From positions 1 through 48,983 of the forward strand of contig JAIYCS010000011.1 in NCBI GenBank assembly GCA_027487895.1: DNA of 48,983 nt. The letters are read 5' to 3'. Below are positions 9,667 through 18,365 of this stretch, piece by piece; position 1 is the first letter of the stretch; each line of letters starts with the position of its first letter. The notes beneath the pieces are model-generated. The model was not told the origin of the DNA. It saw only the letters and a program-made list of their open reading frames with translations, and did not search any database. Origin of the DNA: Sediminibacterium sp. GTDB lineage: Bacteria > Bacteroidota > Bacteroidia > Chitinophagales > Chitinophagaceae. The translations under genes were made by a program, and so were the position numbers.

Positions 9667-10719
9667 TTAAACCCCTGCTTTTAATAATATAAGTGCACCT
9701 GTAACAAGCATGTTAAATAGTGCAAGTGGAATCATTGTTTTCCAACCCAAATTCATGAGTTGATCATATCTAAAACGTGGAACCGTCCAACGAATCCACA
9801 TAAATACAAAAATGAAAATGGCAATTTTAGTAAGTAGCGCCGCTACACCAATAATCGCTGCAATGTTTGGAGCTAGTGTGCTTTCATCTAAAAACGGAAC
9901 GTCAAAACCACCAAAATAAAGTGATGCCATAACTGCACTACTCATGATCATATTGATATATTCCGAAAACAAATAGAACCCGAGTTTCATAGAAGAATAC
10001 TCCTGGTGGTAACCAAAGTTTAATTCGTTTTCTGCTTCTGGTAAATCAAATGGCGTTCTATTACACTCTGCCAGTGCACAAACAAAAAAGATAATAAAAC
10101 CAAGTGGCTGGTATACAATATTCCAGTAGCTACCTGCAGCCATTTGACCATCCACAATTGTTTTTAAACTAAGTGATCCTGAAAGCATTAACACAGCAAT
10201 AAGTGATAAACCCATCGCAAGTTCATAACTAATGGCTTGTGATGCACCACGAAGTGCAGCCATCAATGAAAACTTATTGTTAGATGCCCATCCACCAATC
10301 ATCATACCATACACACCCATACTCACTACACCAAAAATGTATAAGATACCAATATTGATATCTGCAATTTGTAAATCTATTTTACGATCAAAGATTTCGA
10401 TATGGCTGCTCCAAGGAATTACAGAACAAGTCATGAGTGCCGCTGTCATGGCAAGGCCTGGGCCTAACACAAACAACGCTTTATTAGAACTCGTAGGAAT
10501 AATTTCTTCCTTCATGATGAGCTTTAATCCATCGGCAAAAGGTTGGAGTAGTCCAAAAGGTCCGGCCCTATTAGGTCCTGGACGATCTTGTAATACAGCC
10601 GCCACTTTTCTTTCTGCAAAAGTGGTATATAATGCAATACCTAAACTTGCAAACACAATGATTGCAATCAGTATTAATTTTTCGATGATTAAAAGCCAAT
10701 CTACAGCAAGTAGTGTCAT
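9667..10719 (-). CDS. nuoH: NADH-quinone oxidoreductase subunit H
   Basis: The 350-residue membrane subunit, with about eight hydrophobic segments, forms the quinone-binding chamber at the junction with the peripheral arm. Typical sequences are DRPGPNRAGPFGLLQPFADG (residues 40-59, the cytoplasmic loop facing NuoB/NuoD), CNRTPFDLPEAENEL and the late FVFMWIRWTVPRFRYDQLM. The length matches other NuoH proteins. It lies 13 bases after nuoG. Confidence 0.97.
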   Translation of the reverse strand: MTLLAVDWLLIIEKLILIAIIVFASLGIALYTTFAERKVAAVLQDRPGPNRAGPFGLLQPFADGLKLIMKEEIIPTSSNKALFVLGPGLAMTAALMTCSVIPWSSHIEIFDRKIDLQIADINIGILYIFGVVSMGVYGMMIGGWASNNKFSLMAALRGASQAISYELAMGLSLIAVLMLSGSLSLKTIVDGQMAAGSYWNIVYQPLGFIIFFVCALAECNRTPFDLPEAENELNFGYHQEYSSMKLGFYLFSEYINMIMSSAVMASLYFGGFDVPFLDESTLAPNIAAIIGVAALLTKIAIFIFVFMWIRWTVPRFRYDQLMNLGWKTMIPLALFNMLVTGALILLKAGV

Positions 10720-10732
10720 GTCTTGATCTAAT

Positions 10733-11776
10733 TTATAAAGATGAATCTTTGTTTACTTCACTCACACTATGAATATCCATTAATAAATGCGGCGCACGTC
10801 CAGCATTTACGGCAGCAAAAGTTTCGGTAGGCTTGTTCATGCCCACAGAACCTTGGTAGTGTCCTTGTGCAATAACAGAATGTCTATCAATTTCACGAGG
10901 TCCTTCAATAACCCAGTCCGATGTATTTTTTGTTTCGAAGCGACAAGTATTACAAATCCAATCTTCTACTTCACCCCATTTGTCTTTACGAGCCGTTACG
11001 CGGTAAACTTCATCGCCTCTGTTCCAAAGTGTTACTTTACCAGAGCAGGTAGGGCAATCGCGGTGTGCATCCATTGGTTTTAAAAACCAAACACGATTTT
11101 TAAAACGGAATGTTTTATCTGTTAACGCACCTACTGGACAAACGTCAATAACGTTACCAATAAATTCGTTGTCTAAACTTTTTTCGATAAAGGTTGCAAT
11201 TTGTGCATGGTCACCTCTATCAAGTACACCATGAGAACGCTCCTTAGAAAGTTGGTCTGCAGTGTATACACAACGGTAGCATAAAATACAACGCGTCATG
11301 TGTAATTGTATGTACGGACCTAGATCATGCTTTTTAAAAGTACGACGCTCAAATTCGTAACGCGTTCCTTCTTTACCATGGTCGTAACTTAAATCTTGTA
11401 AATGACACTCACCTGCCTGATCACAAATAGGACAATCAAGTGGATGGTTGAGTAATAAAAACTCAACAACACCAGCACGCGCATCAATTACTTTTTCGCT
11501 GGTAATATTTTTTACTTCCATACCATCCATAACAGTGGTACGGCAAGAAGCAATCAGCTTAGGCATTGGGCGTGGGTCTTTTTCGGACCCCTTGCTTACT
11601 TCTACTAAACAGGTACGACACTTACCACCACTACCTTCTAACTTGCTATAATAACACATAGCTGGTGGCGTAACGTCGCCTCCAATTTGTCTAGCAGCAT
11701 TTAAAATTGTAGTACCGGCTGGCACTTCAATGGTAATGTTATCGATGGTTACTTTAAAAAGTTGTTGTTCGGACAT
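10733..11776 (-). CDS. nuoG: NADH-quinone oxidoreductase subunit G, short form
   Basis: The protein has only 347 residues, against about 700-900 for NuoG in most bacteria. The N-terminal iron-sulfur part is complete: a 2Fe-2S domain (Cys41, Cys53, Cys56, Cys78), the His-Cys cluster motif HPLDCPICDQAGEC (His111, Cys115, Cys118, Cys124), and a 4Fe-4S site (Cys163, Cys166, Cys169, Cys213). A further Cys quartet (Cys241, Cys244, Cys275, Cys278) corresponds to the start of the molybdopterin-oxidoreductase 4Fe-4S domain. The whole catalytically inert molybdopterin-like domain that normally follows is absent, and the frame ends naturally 13 bases before nuoH, so this is a real short form and not a frameshift. 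Short NuoG is, as far as I know, common in Bacteroidota. Confidence 0.95.
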   Translation of the reverse strand: MSEQQLFKVTIDNITIEVPAGTTILNAARQIGGDVTPPAMCYYSKLEGSGGKCRTCLVEVSKGSEKDPRPMPKLIASCRTTVMDGMEVKNITSEKVIDARAGVVEFLLLNHPLDCPICDQAGECHLQDLSYDHGKEGTRYEFERRTFKKHDLGPYIQLHMTRCILCYRCVYTADQLSKERSHGVLDRGDHAQIATFIEKSLDNEFIGNVIDVCPVGALTDKTFRFKNRVWFLKPMDAHRDCPTCSGKVTLWNRGDEVYRVTARKDKWGEVEDWICNTCRFETKNTSDWVIEGPREIDRHSVIAQGHYQGSVGMNKPTETFAAVNAGRAPHLLMDIHSVSEVNKDSSL

Positions 11777-11787
11777 ACGTTACTTTA

Positions 11788-13146
11788 TTAAGCGGTTACT
11801 GGCACATGAATTGGATCTGCATAATGCGCTAAACCATAATTTTTTTCTTGTGCTTCGAGCGGATTGTTTACATGCCACTCAAATTCATCTCTAAAATGTC
11901 TAATAGCAGCTGCTACCGGCCATGCAGCAGCGTCTCCTAATGGACAAATGGTATTGCCTTCAATTTTTCTTTGAATATCCCAAAGCAGGTCAATGTCAGA
12001 AATCTTGCCTTTACCATATTCGATATTGTGTAATATTTTTTCCATCCAGCCTGTTCCCTCACGACATGGTGAACACTGACCACAACTTTCATGTCTGTAA
12101 AAACGAGCTAATGATAAAGTGTTGCGTACAATACACTGGTCTTCGTCGAGTACAATAAAGCCACCAGAACCCATCATAGAGCCTGAAGCAAAACCACCAT
12201 CACTTAAACTTTCGTAGTTCATGTAACGTGTTTCGCCCTTTGCTGTTTTTAATAATAAGTTAGCTGGTAAAATAGGTACCGATGATCCACCTGGAATACA
12301 AGCTTTTAATTTTTTGCCATTGGCAATACCACCACAATATTCGTCGGAATAAATAAATTCTTCTACCGAAATAGTCATGTCAATTTCATACACACCTGGC
12401 TTATTAATATTACCACATGCAGAGATTAATTTTGTACCCGTAGATTTTCCAACGCCAATTTTAGCATACTCCTCGCCACCCATATTAATGATTGGTACAA
12501 CAGCTGCTAAAGTTTCTACGTTGTTTACCACGGTTGGTCTTTGCCATACACCCTGAATAGCTGGGAATGGCGGCTTAATGCGTGGGTTACCACGCTTACC
12601 TTCTAATGATTCAATTAAGGCTGTTTCTTCACCACAGATATACGCACCGGCGCCACGCTGTACATGAATTTCACAATCAAAGCCAGTACCCAAAATATTT
12701 TTTCCTAAAAAGCCATTTGCTTTTGCTTCATTAATGGCATCTTCTAAAATATCTACAATCCAAGCATACTCACCACGGATATAAATATAAGTATCGTTAC
12801 TACCAAGTGCAAAGCTTGATACAATCAAACCTTCAATTAGTAAATGCGGAATAAATTCCATGAGATAGCGGTCTTTAAAAGTACCTGGCTCACTCTCATC
12901 GGCATTACATACTAAGTGACGAGGCACACCTTCTGGCTTTGCAATAAAACTCCATTTCATACCGGCAGGGAAACCCGCTCCACCTCTACCACGCAAGCCA
13001 CTTTTTTTAACCTCTTCCACAATGCTTTCGGGATTCATTTGCTTGAGTGCTTTTTCTACGCTTTGGTAACCACCTTCGCGTCTATACACGTCAAAACCTC
13101 TGATACCCTCAACATGTGCTTTTGCTAATAATAATTTTACACTCAT
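11788..13146 (-). CDS. nuoF: NADH-quinone oxidoreductase subunit F
   Basis: The 452-residue flavoprotein oxidises NADH and holds FMN and cluster N3. The FMN/NADH region is seen as GLRGRGGAGFPAGMKW (from residue 50) and GAYICGEETALIESLEG (from residue 168). The 4Fe-4S cluster ligands are Cys355, Cys358, Cys361 (ESCGQCSPCREG) and Cys401 (CPLGDAAAW). It follows nuoE by 6 bases and precedes nuoG by 11. Its presence together with nuoE shows a full NADH-dehydrogenase module; many Bacteroidota have a complex I lacking E, F and G. Confidence 0.97.
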   Translation of the reverse strand: MSVKLLLAKAHVEGIRGFDVYRREGGYQSVEKALKQMNPESIVEEVKKSGLRGRGGAGFPAGMKWSFIAKPEGVPRHLVCNADESEPGTFKDRYLMEFIPHLLIEGLIVSSFALGSNDTYIYIRGEYAWIVDILEDAINEAKANGFLGKNILGTGFDCEIHVQRGAGAYICGEETALIESLEGKRGNPRIKPPFPAIQGVWQRPTVVNNVETLAAVVPIINMGGEEYAKIGVGKSTGTKLISACGNINKPGVYEIDMTISVEEFIYSDEYCGGIANGKKLKACIPGGSSVPILPANLLLKTAKGETRYMNYESLSDGGFASGSMMGSGGFIVLDEDQCIVRNTLSLARFYRHESCGQCSPCREGTGWMEKILHNIEYGKGKISDIDLLWDIQRKIEGNTICPLGDAAAWPVAAAIRHFRDEFEWHVNNPLEAQEKNYGLAHYADPIHVPVTA

Positions 13147-13152
13147 ATATTT

Positions 13153-13653
13153 CTAGTTGAGTACGCCTGCAGTTTTTTTGCATTCGTCAATGATAGCGTC
13201 TACTTTTTCTTTGGTTAAATGTTCACGGTAATGTTTGCCAAGTTGCATCATAGGTGCATAACCACAAGCACCTAAACACTCTACTGTTTTTAAAGTAAAT
13301 AAACCATCGGCAGTTGTTTCACCTGGTTTAATACCTAATGTTTTTTCGATGTAAGCGATTATATCATCACTACCACGTAACATGCACGGACCGGTTTGAC
13401 AAACCTCAAACATATATTTACCAACTGGCTTGGTATTATACATACTATAAAACGTAGCCACTTCATATACTTCGATAGGCGTTATGCTTAATAGCTCCGC
13501 AACATAATCCATGGTTTCGGTACTTAACCAGCCACCAAAACTATCTTGTGCTAAATGCAAAACAGGCAAGAGGGCACTCTTTTGTTTTCCTTCCGGATAA
13601 CGTGCTACAAGCCTGTTAACCTCTGCTAATTGTGCTTCAGAAAATTTTACCAT
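13153..13653 (-). CDS. nuoE: NADH-quinone oxidoreductase subunit E
   Basis: The 166-residue thioredoxin-fold subunit binds the 2Fe-2S cluster N1a. Ligands are Cys85 and Cys90 (EVCQTGPCMLRG) and Cys126 and Cys130 (ECLGACGYAPMM), the standard spacing. An N-terminal helical part (residues 1-60) precedes them. The gene is 12 bases after nuoD and 6 before nuoF. Confidence 0.97.
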   Translation of the reverse strand: MVKFSEAQLAEVNRLVARYPEGKQKSALLPVLHLAQDSFGGWLSTETMDYVAELLSITPIEVYEVATFYSMYNTKPVGKYMFEVCQTGPCMLRGSDDIIAYIEKTLGIKPGETTADGLFTLKTVECLGACGYAPMMQLGKHYREHLTKEKVDAIIDECKKTAGVLN

Positions 13654-13665
13654 TGTTACTATATT

Positions 13666-14898
13666 TTATGCGTCTAACTCGCCCGCAATTAAATTAAGAC
13701 TACTCATTGTTACAATCGCATCACTTAACATACCTCCTGTAATTAACTCAGGGTATGCTTGATAATAAATAAAACATGGTCTTCTAAAATGTAAACGGAA
13801 TGGTGTTCTGCCACCATCACTCACCAAATAAAAACCAAGCTCACCATTACCACCTTCAACAGCGTTGTAAATTTCACCTTTAGGCATATCTACTTCACCC
13901 ATCACAATTTTAAAGTGCCAAATCAAAGACTCCATTTTTGTATAGACATCTTCTTTTTTAGGCAGGTAATATTCTGGAACATCGGCGTGGAAAATATCCG
14001 CGTCGGTGCCTTTAAATTCTTGAACTTTTTTATACGCCTGCTCAATAATGCTCAAGCTCTGCCACATTTCTTGATTACGCACCAAAAAGCGGTCGTAATT
14101 ATCACCTGTTTTACCAACTGGAATGGTAAAATCAAAATCTTGATAACTGCTGTACGGTTGGTGTACACGCACATCGTAGTCTACACCCGCAGCGCGTAAG
14201 TTAGGACCTGTAAATCCATAGTTTAATGCACGCTCTGCACTAATGGCGCCACCACCAATGGTACGCTCCATAAAAATTCGGTTGCGTGCAAAAAGGTTTT
14301 CAAACTCTTTTAAAACTTTTGGATATTCTTTTAAGAATTTTTCGAGTTTTTCAAACGCTGTATTTGTGAAATTCCTTTCAAAACCGCCAATACGCCCAAT
14401 ATTAGTAGTAAGGCGGGACCCACATACTTCTTCATATATTTCATAGATTAATTCACGGTATTGCATCACATACAAAAAGCCAGTATAGGCTCCTGTATCC
14501 ACGCCCACAATAGAATTACAAATTAAGTGATCCGATATACGCGCAAGCTCCATAATAATCACGCGTAAATAGTCGACACGCTTTGGTGTCTCAACTCCTA
14601 AAAACTTTTCGCAGGTTAAATGCCATCCCATGTTATTGATAGGGCTACTGCAATAATTTAAACGGTCGGTAATCGGTGTAATTTGATACAACGGTCGGCG
14701 CTCAGCTAATTTTTCAAAAGCGCGGTGAATGTATCCTACGGTTTGCTCTGTCGACACAATGCGCTCCCCGTCAAGCTCCATAATATTTTGGAATACACCG
14801 TGCGTGGCAGGGTGCGTAGGGCCTACGTTTAAGGTAGTCGTTTGTTTTTCTATAGAGCCTTCAGGCAGTGTGATATGATGTTGTTGATGCGCTAACAT
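13666..14898 (-). CDS. nuoD: NADH-quinone oxidoreductase subunit D
   Basis: This 410-residue 49-kDa-type subunit forms the quinone pocket with NuoB. Signature stretches are NVGPTHPATHGVFQ, QITPITDRLNYCSSP and GGAISAERALNYGFTGPN. I chose the ATG at 14898 (MLAHQQHHI), 19 bases after the nuoC stop. A longer frame starting at 14952 exists, but its extra 18 codons only re-read the nuoC tail in another frame and have no NuoD-like sequence. nuoC and nuoD are separate here, not fused as in E. coli. Confidence 0.96.
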   Translation of the reverse strand: MLAHQQHHITLPEGSIEKQTTTLNVGPTHPATHGVFQNIMELDGERIVSTEQTVGYIHRAFEKLAERRPLYQITPITDRLNYCSSPINNMGWHLTCEKFLGVETPKRVDYLRVIIMELARISDHLICNSIVGVDTGAYTGFLYVMQYRELIYEIYEEVCGSRLTTNIGRIGGFERNFTNTAFEKLEKFLKEYPKVLKEFENLFARNRIFMERTIGGGAISAERALNYGFTGPNLRAAGVDYDVRVHQPYSSYQDFDFTIPVGKTGDNYDRFLVRNQEMWQSLSIIEQAYKKVQEFKGTDADIFHADVPEYYLPKKEDVYTKMESLIWHFKIVMGEVDMPKGEIYNAVEGGNGELGFYLVSDGGRTPFRLHFRRPCFIYYQAYPELITGGMLSDAIVTMSSLNLIAGELDA

Positions 14899-14917
14899 GT
14901 CTTTTAATTTTTTGTGA

Positions 14918-15424
14918 TTATCCTCTTCCAAACATTTCGTCGTCTTTGTCAATTCTTGTTTGATCTTCTAAAGGATATTCTTTTCTGAGTGGGAAATAAT
15001 CCATCTCATCTACATTTAAAATTCTTTTTAAGTTAGGGTGGCCAACAAAATTAACCCCGTAGAAATCGTAGGTTTCGCGCTCCATCCAATTGGCACTTGA
15101 AAATAAATTGCAGGCCGTAAAAACATCTGGCGCTGCAACAGGAACAAATATTTTAAAACGCAGTCGCACATTTTCTGAAAGGTTATGCAAGTGATACACC
15201 ACAGAAATTTCGCGACCGGCATCATCTGGAAAATTTACACCACAGATGTCTGTTAAAAATTGAAATTGTAAACTAGGTTCGTCAAACAAAAACTGCAACA
15301 CTTTTAAATTATTAGCAGCCGTTGCTTCAAAACTTAATAAGCCATACGATTCTTCAAAATTAGAAACAAGGTCTCCAAATTTTTCTTGCAGCTTTTCTTG
15401 AATGTATTGATTGGTAAGTGCCAT
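14918..15424 (-). CDS. nuoC: NADH-quinone oxidoreductase subunit C
   Basis: The 168-residue 30-kDa-type subunit of the peripheral arm is recognised by the C-terminal signature WMERETYDFYGVNFVGHPN, followed by LKRIL and PLRKEYPLEDQ. It binds no cofactor but holds subunits B, D and I together. It begins 6 bases after the nuoB stop and ends 19 bases before nuoD. Confidence 0.96.
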   Translation of the reverse strand: MALTNQYIQEKLQEKFGDLVSNFEESYGLLSFEATAANNLKVLQFLFDEPSLQFQFLTDICGVNFPDDAGREISVVYHLHNLSENVRLRFKIFVPVAAPDVFTACNLFSSANWMERETYDFYGVNFVGHPNLKRILNVDEMDYFPLRKEYPLEDQTRIDKDDEMFGRG

Positions 15425-15430
15425 GCTTGA

Positions 15431-16021
15431 TTATTGAATACCGTAAGAGTTTAATAATGCTTTGTACTGCTCAGAATGTCTACGACGAATACTTTCTTCA
15501 CCCACTAAATCCTGAATTTTCATAAAGCCATCTAAAATAGCTTCTGGTCTTGGCGGACAGCCAGGTACGTATACGTCTACCGGAATAACTTGGTCAATAC
15601 CTTGTAACACGCTATAGGTGTCAAATATGCCACCACTTGAAGCACAAGCTCCAATGGCAATTACCCAACGAGGCTCGGCCATTTGTAGGTATACCTGACG
15701 AAGAACCGGACCCATTTTTTTAGCAATGGTTCCCATGACCATTAAGAGGTCACATTGGCGTGGTGAAAATCCTACACGCTCCGAACCAAAACGAGAAAGG
15801 TCGTAATGCGAGCCCATGGTAGCCATAAACTCAATACCACAACATGAAGTGGCAAATGGTAAAGGCCATATCGAATTTTTACGTGCAAGACCCACTACAC
15901 TACTAAGCTGTGTGGTAAAAAAACCTTCACCTGTAAATCCTGGAGGCGCTTCTACAGCACCCACTGCATCGGCAGAGGAAGCTAAAATAGGTGAGGTATT
16001 AAATCGTACTGGACGTGCCAT
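15431..16021 (-). CDS. nuoB: NADH-quinone oxidoreductase subunit B
   Basis: The 196-residue subunit carries cluster N2, the last electron carrier before quinone. The tandem cysteines Cys60-Cys61 (TSCCGIEFMA) plus the later GACASSGG and VPGCPPRPEA motifs supply the ligands. I start it at the ATG at 16021 (MARPVRFNT), 16 bases after the nuoA stop; a longer frame from 16087 would overlap nuoA by 50 bases and adds no NuoB-like sequence. Confidence 0.97.
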   Translation of the reverse strand: MARPVRFNTSPILASSADAVGAVEAPPGFTGEGFFTTQLSSVVGLARKNSIWPLPFATSCCGIEFMATMGSHYDLSRFGSERVGFSPRQCDLLMVMGTIAKKMGPVLRQVYLQMAEPRWVIAIGACASSGGIFDTYSVLQGIDQVIPVDVYVPGCPPRPEAILDGFMKIQDLVGEESIRRRHSEQYKALLNSYGIQ

Positions 16022-16037
16022 AGTTTTTATATTAAAA

Positions 16038-16439
16038 TTAATCTTCCCAAGTAAGTGCACCCTTTTTGATAATGTAAATAAAGCCAACTAAGAAAAAGCC
16101 TACAAACATAAGCACAGCGCTATATCCAGCCCATCCTAGTTCTCTAAAATTTACTGCATATGGATAAAAGAAAATGACTTCTACATCAAACAAAACAAAC
16201 AAAATAGCGACCAAAAAATACTTGATGGCCATGGGTTGTCTTGCATCACCATGTGTTTCAATACCACTCGCAAAGTTTTCTAATTTGTCAGAAGTTTTAC
16301 GCTTAGGTCCTACCCATTGAGACACACCAATCATGGTGGCCACAAAGCCAGCAGCAAAAATTAATTGAATACCAATGGGAAGGTAGTTAGAGGCGAGATT
16401 GGTTGCAGATGCATCCATCAAAAAGGTACTCCAAGTCAT
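16038..16439 (-). CDS. nuoA: NADH-quinone oxidoreductase subunit A
   Basis: The 133-residue protein has three membrane segments (about 20-42, 75-97 and 103-125). The conserved acidic stretch FVLFDVEVIFFYPYA near the second segment is the NuoA/ND3 signature, and the loop between TM1 and TM2 (about 43-74) corresponds to the loop that reaches the quinone site. It is the first gene of the operon and is preceded by a terminator and a candidate promoter. Confidence 0.96.
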   Translation of the reverse strand: MTWSTFLMDASATNLASNYLPIGIQLIFAAGFVATMIGVSQWVGPKRKTSDKLENFASGIETHGDARQPMAIKYFLVAILFVLFDVEVIFFYPYAVNFRELGWAGYSAVLMFVGFFLVGFIYIIKKGALTWED

Positions 16440-16458
16440 ATACTTGTTTTAGTCGCCG

Positions 16459-16466
16459 CAAAAATA
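16459..16466 (-). promoter_or_regulatory. Candidate -7 box TATTTTTG of the nuo operon
   Basis: On the minus strand TATTTTTG is a perfect match to TAnnTTTG and ends 19 bases before the nuoA ATG (16439). The -33 element is poor (TTTC about 21 bases upstream, next to the terminator hairpin). Its place between the upstream terminator and nuoA supports it as the start of the 13-kb complex I transcript. Confidence 0.5.
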
Positions 16467-16492
16467 CACCACAGTAGGGATATAAACGAAAA

Positions 16493-16511
16493 ACTCCCCA
16501 ATTTGGGGAGT
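16493..16511. terminator. Bidirectional intrinsic terminator between the TPR gene and nuoA
   Basis: ACTCCCCA / ATT loop / TGGGGAGT forms a perfect 8-bp stem, 5 of them G-C pairs. A T-run follows on the plus strand (16513-16518), and five A residues before it (16489-16493) give a T-run on the minus strand. On the minus strand it lies 33 bases after the TPR gene stop and 54 before nuoA, so it should end the 19539-16544 transcript. Confidence 0.85.
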
Positions 16512-16543
16512 CTTTTTTAGCATTATTTTAGAAAAAAAGGGGA

Positions 16544-18343
16544 TTAGCCTTTTTTAACTGGTGCAGCTGCTGGTTTACCCTGTGGTTTAGAGTAATAATC
16601 AATGTTTTTTTGGATCGCACCACGCTGTTCAGAAGCAAACTTGTTGTTTTCATCTGCAGCGTCTGGGTATAGTGCAATCATTTGATCCGTTATGTTTAAC
16701 GCTTTTTGGCAAGTTTCTAAAAACTGATCAACAACCGCTGTACGAGTACCATCAGACTTTACTTTGAAATCTGGGTTCTTTTTAAGGTTATTGAAGGCGC
16801 CAACGTAATAAACAAGCTTGAAGTAGGCATTTACAAAGATTTCTTTCTTGTATTTGTCGACACCAATTTTTGTGTACACCGCGTCTAATTCATCGAGTAA
16901 GGTTACAATTTTAGCAGTATCGGTGGTGCTTTTCATGGCAGCACGCTTAAAGAAACTATACGGTTGTGGCTTGTCTGGGAAAGCAGCCATATAGGCTCTT
17001 GCATAATCCAAGGTTTCTACAAATGCACCTGCATTAAATGCAGTTGATGATAATTTGTAGTGATCCGCTTCTGTTAATTCGCCCTTCATTTCTAATTGAC
17101 GCTTCATCCATTTTAACTGCTCGCTATACACTTTTGCACGGCCAAAAATTTCGGCAGCAGTATTCATGTATGCAATTTTATTTTGCTTAACCGTATCGAG
17201 TGAAATTGCTTTTTCGATGTAAGCCGAAGCCTGCGCTTCGCTACCCGGAAACTTGGTTAAAACTTTTACGCCAAGTTCATAGTCGGCAGGCTGAATGTCA
17301 ATAGCAGCGGCCTTATCAAGGAATCCTTGGATATATGTTTTTGCTTGAACAGAGTCGCCTAAACGGTCGTAGTTATATGCATACACAACTGCAATACGTG
17401 GTACTTGTGCCATACCAAGTCCGGCTTCTAATTCTTTTAGTTTTGCTAAAGACTCTGCATATTTACCAGCTCTAAATAAATAGTCGGCAAATAAAATTTC
17501 GTTGCGTGGATCTTTGTCTGCAGTGCTCACAAACTTGTCTAAATAATCTTTAGCCTTGTTTACATCTTTATCAGAGTAGTAACGGTAAAGTGCATAATAC
17601 ACTGGCGGAAAACTAGGGTCTGCAGCAATGGCTTTATTGAAAAATTCTTCAAATAATTCTTTGTTGTTTTGCGACTGATAAATTTTACCAATTCTATAAT
17701 TAGCACGTGCATTTTTTGGATCACGAGACGCCGCTTCTGTAAACGCTTTTACAGCCTCACCGCCGTTTTCACCACCCATTCTTAAGTAGTTGATACCAAT
17801 GTTTACAAAAACATCGGCAGGAGCTAGTTCCTGTTCTGCAGCAAGCTTTAGCTTTTCGATGGCATACACATGATCACCTTGGTTAGCACCTACGCTTGCG
17901 TTGGCACGACCAATAGCATTTAATACCGCACTATTTACACGGCCCTTAAACTTTCCTTTGGTTTCTGTGGCAGTAGTAATAGCCTGCTCAAACTTTTGTT
18001 TGATGCTATTGATATCACCACCTTGCAAAAGCTCTATGTGTGCTAAACCTACTACAAGCATTGGATCATTAGGAATGTCTTGGATACCTTTTTGGTATAC
18101 TGCTTTTGCACTATTTACATCTTCTGGTTTTGGTGTTTCACCTACTTCAGAAACAATGAGTGCTTGACCATACCAATAAACCACTTGAGGGTCTTTTGAA
18201 TTGGCGTCATACGCAGCTTTTAAAGACGTACGTGCACTCTTGTATTTTTCATAATCGAGATGTCTAATTCCTTCCGAAACTTGAGCCATCAAACACTGAA
18301 CAGCTAAAACTGCTGTTACCATCAAAGAAACAATCTTCTTCAT
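16544..18343 (-). CDS. Secreted tetratricopeptide-repeat protein
   Basis: The 599-residue protein starts at the ATG at 18343 with a signal peptide (MKKIVSLMVTAVLAVQCLMAQ). The rest is almost wholly helical with TPR-like repeats: for example YWYGQALIVSE, VFVNIGINYLRMG, ARANYRIGKIYQSQ and PVYYALYRYYSD. The mature protein is probably periplasmic. A longer frame from 18376 would overlap the upstream gene and spoil the signal peptide. It lies 22 bases after the PstS-like gene and ends before a strong terminator, so it is the last gene of a three-gene unit. TPR proteins are scaffolds; its partner is likely encoded next to it, but this is an inference. Confidence 0.9.
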   Translation of the reverse strand: MKKIVSLMVTAVLAVQCLMAQVSEGIRHLDYEKYKSARTSLKAAYDANSKDPQVVYWYGQALIVSEVGETPKPEDVNSAKAVYQKGIQDIPNDPMLVVGLAHIELLQGGDINSIKQKFEQAITTATETKGKFKGRVNSAVLNAIGRANASVGANQGDHVYAIEKLKLAAEQELAPADVFVNIGINYLRMGGENGGEAVKAFTEAASRDPKNARANYRIGKIYQSQNNKELFEEFFNKAIAADPSFPPVYYALYRYYSDKDVNKAKDYLDKFVSTADKDPRNEILFADYLFRAGKYAESLAKLKELEAGLGMAQVPRIAVVYAYNYDRLGDSVQAKTYIQGFLDKAAAIDIQPADYELGVKVLTKFPGSEAQASAYIEKAISLDTVKQNKIAYMNTAAEIFGRAKVYSEQLKWMKRQLEMKGELTEADHYKLSSTAFNAGAFVETLDYARAYMAAFPDKPQPYSFFKRAAMKSTTDTAKIVTLLDELDAVYTKIGVDKYKKEIFVNAYFKLVYYVGAFNNLKKNPDFKVKSDGTRTAVVDQFLETCQKALNITDQMIALYPDAADENNKFASEQRGAIQKNIDYYSKPQGKPAAAPVKKG

Positions 18344-18365
18344 TTGTCGGTTTTTATAGTTGTTT

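Noticed and set aside
14899..14952. N-terminal extension of NuoD from the ATG at 14952
   Set aside because: The extra codons lie within the end of nuoC read in another frame and have no NuoD-like sequence; the start at 14898 gives the normal length.
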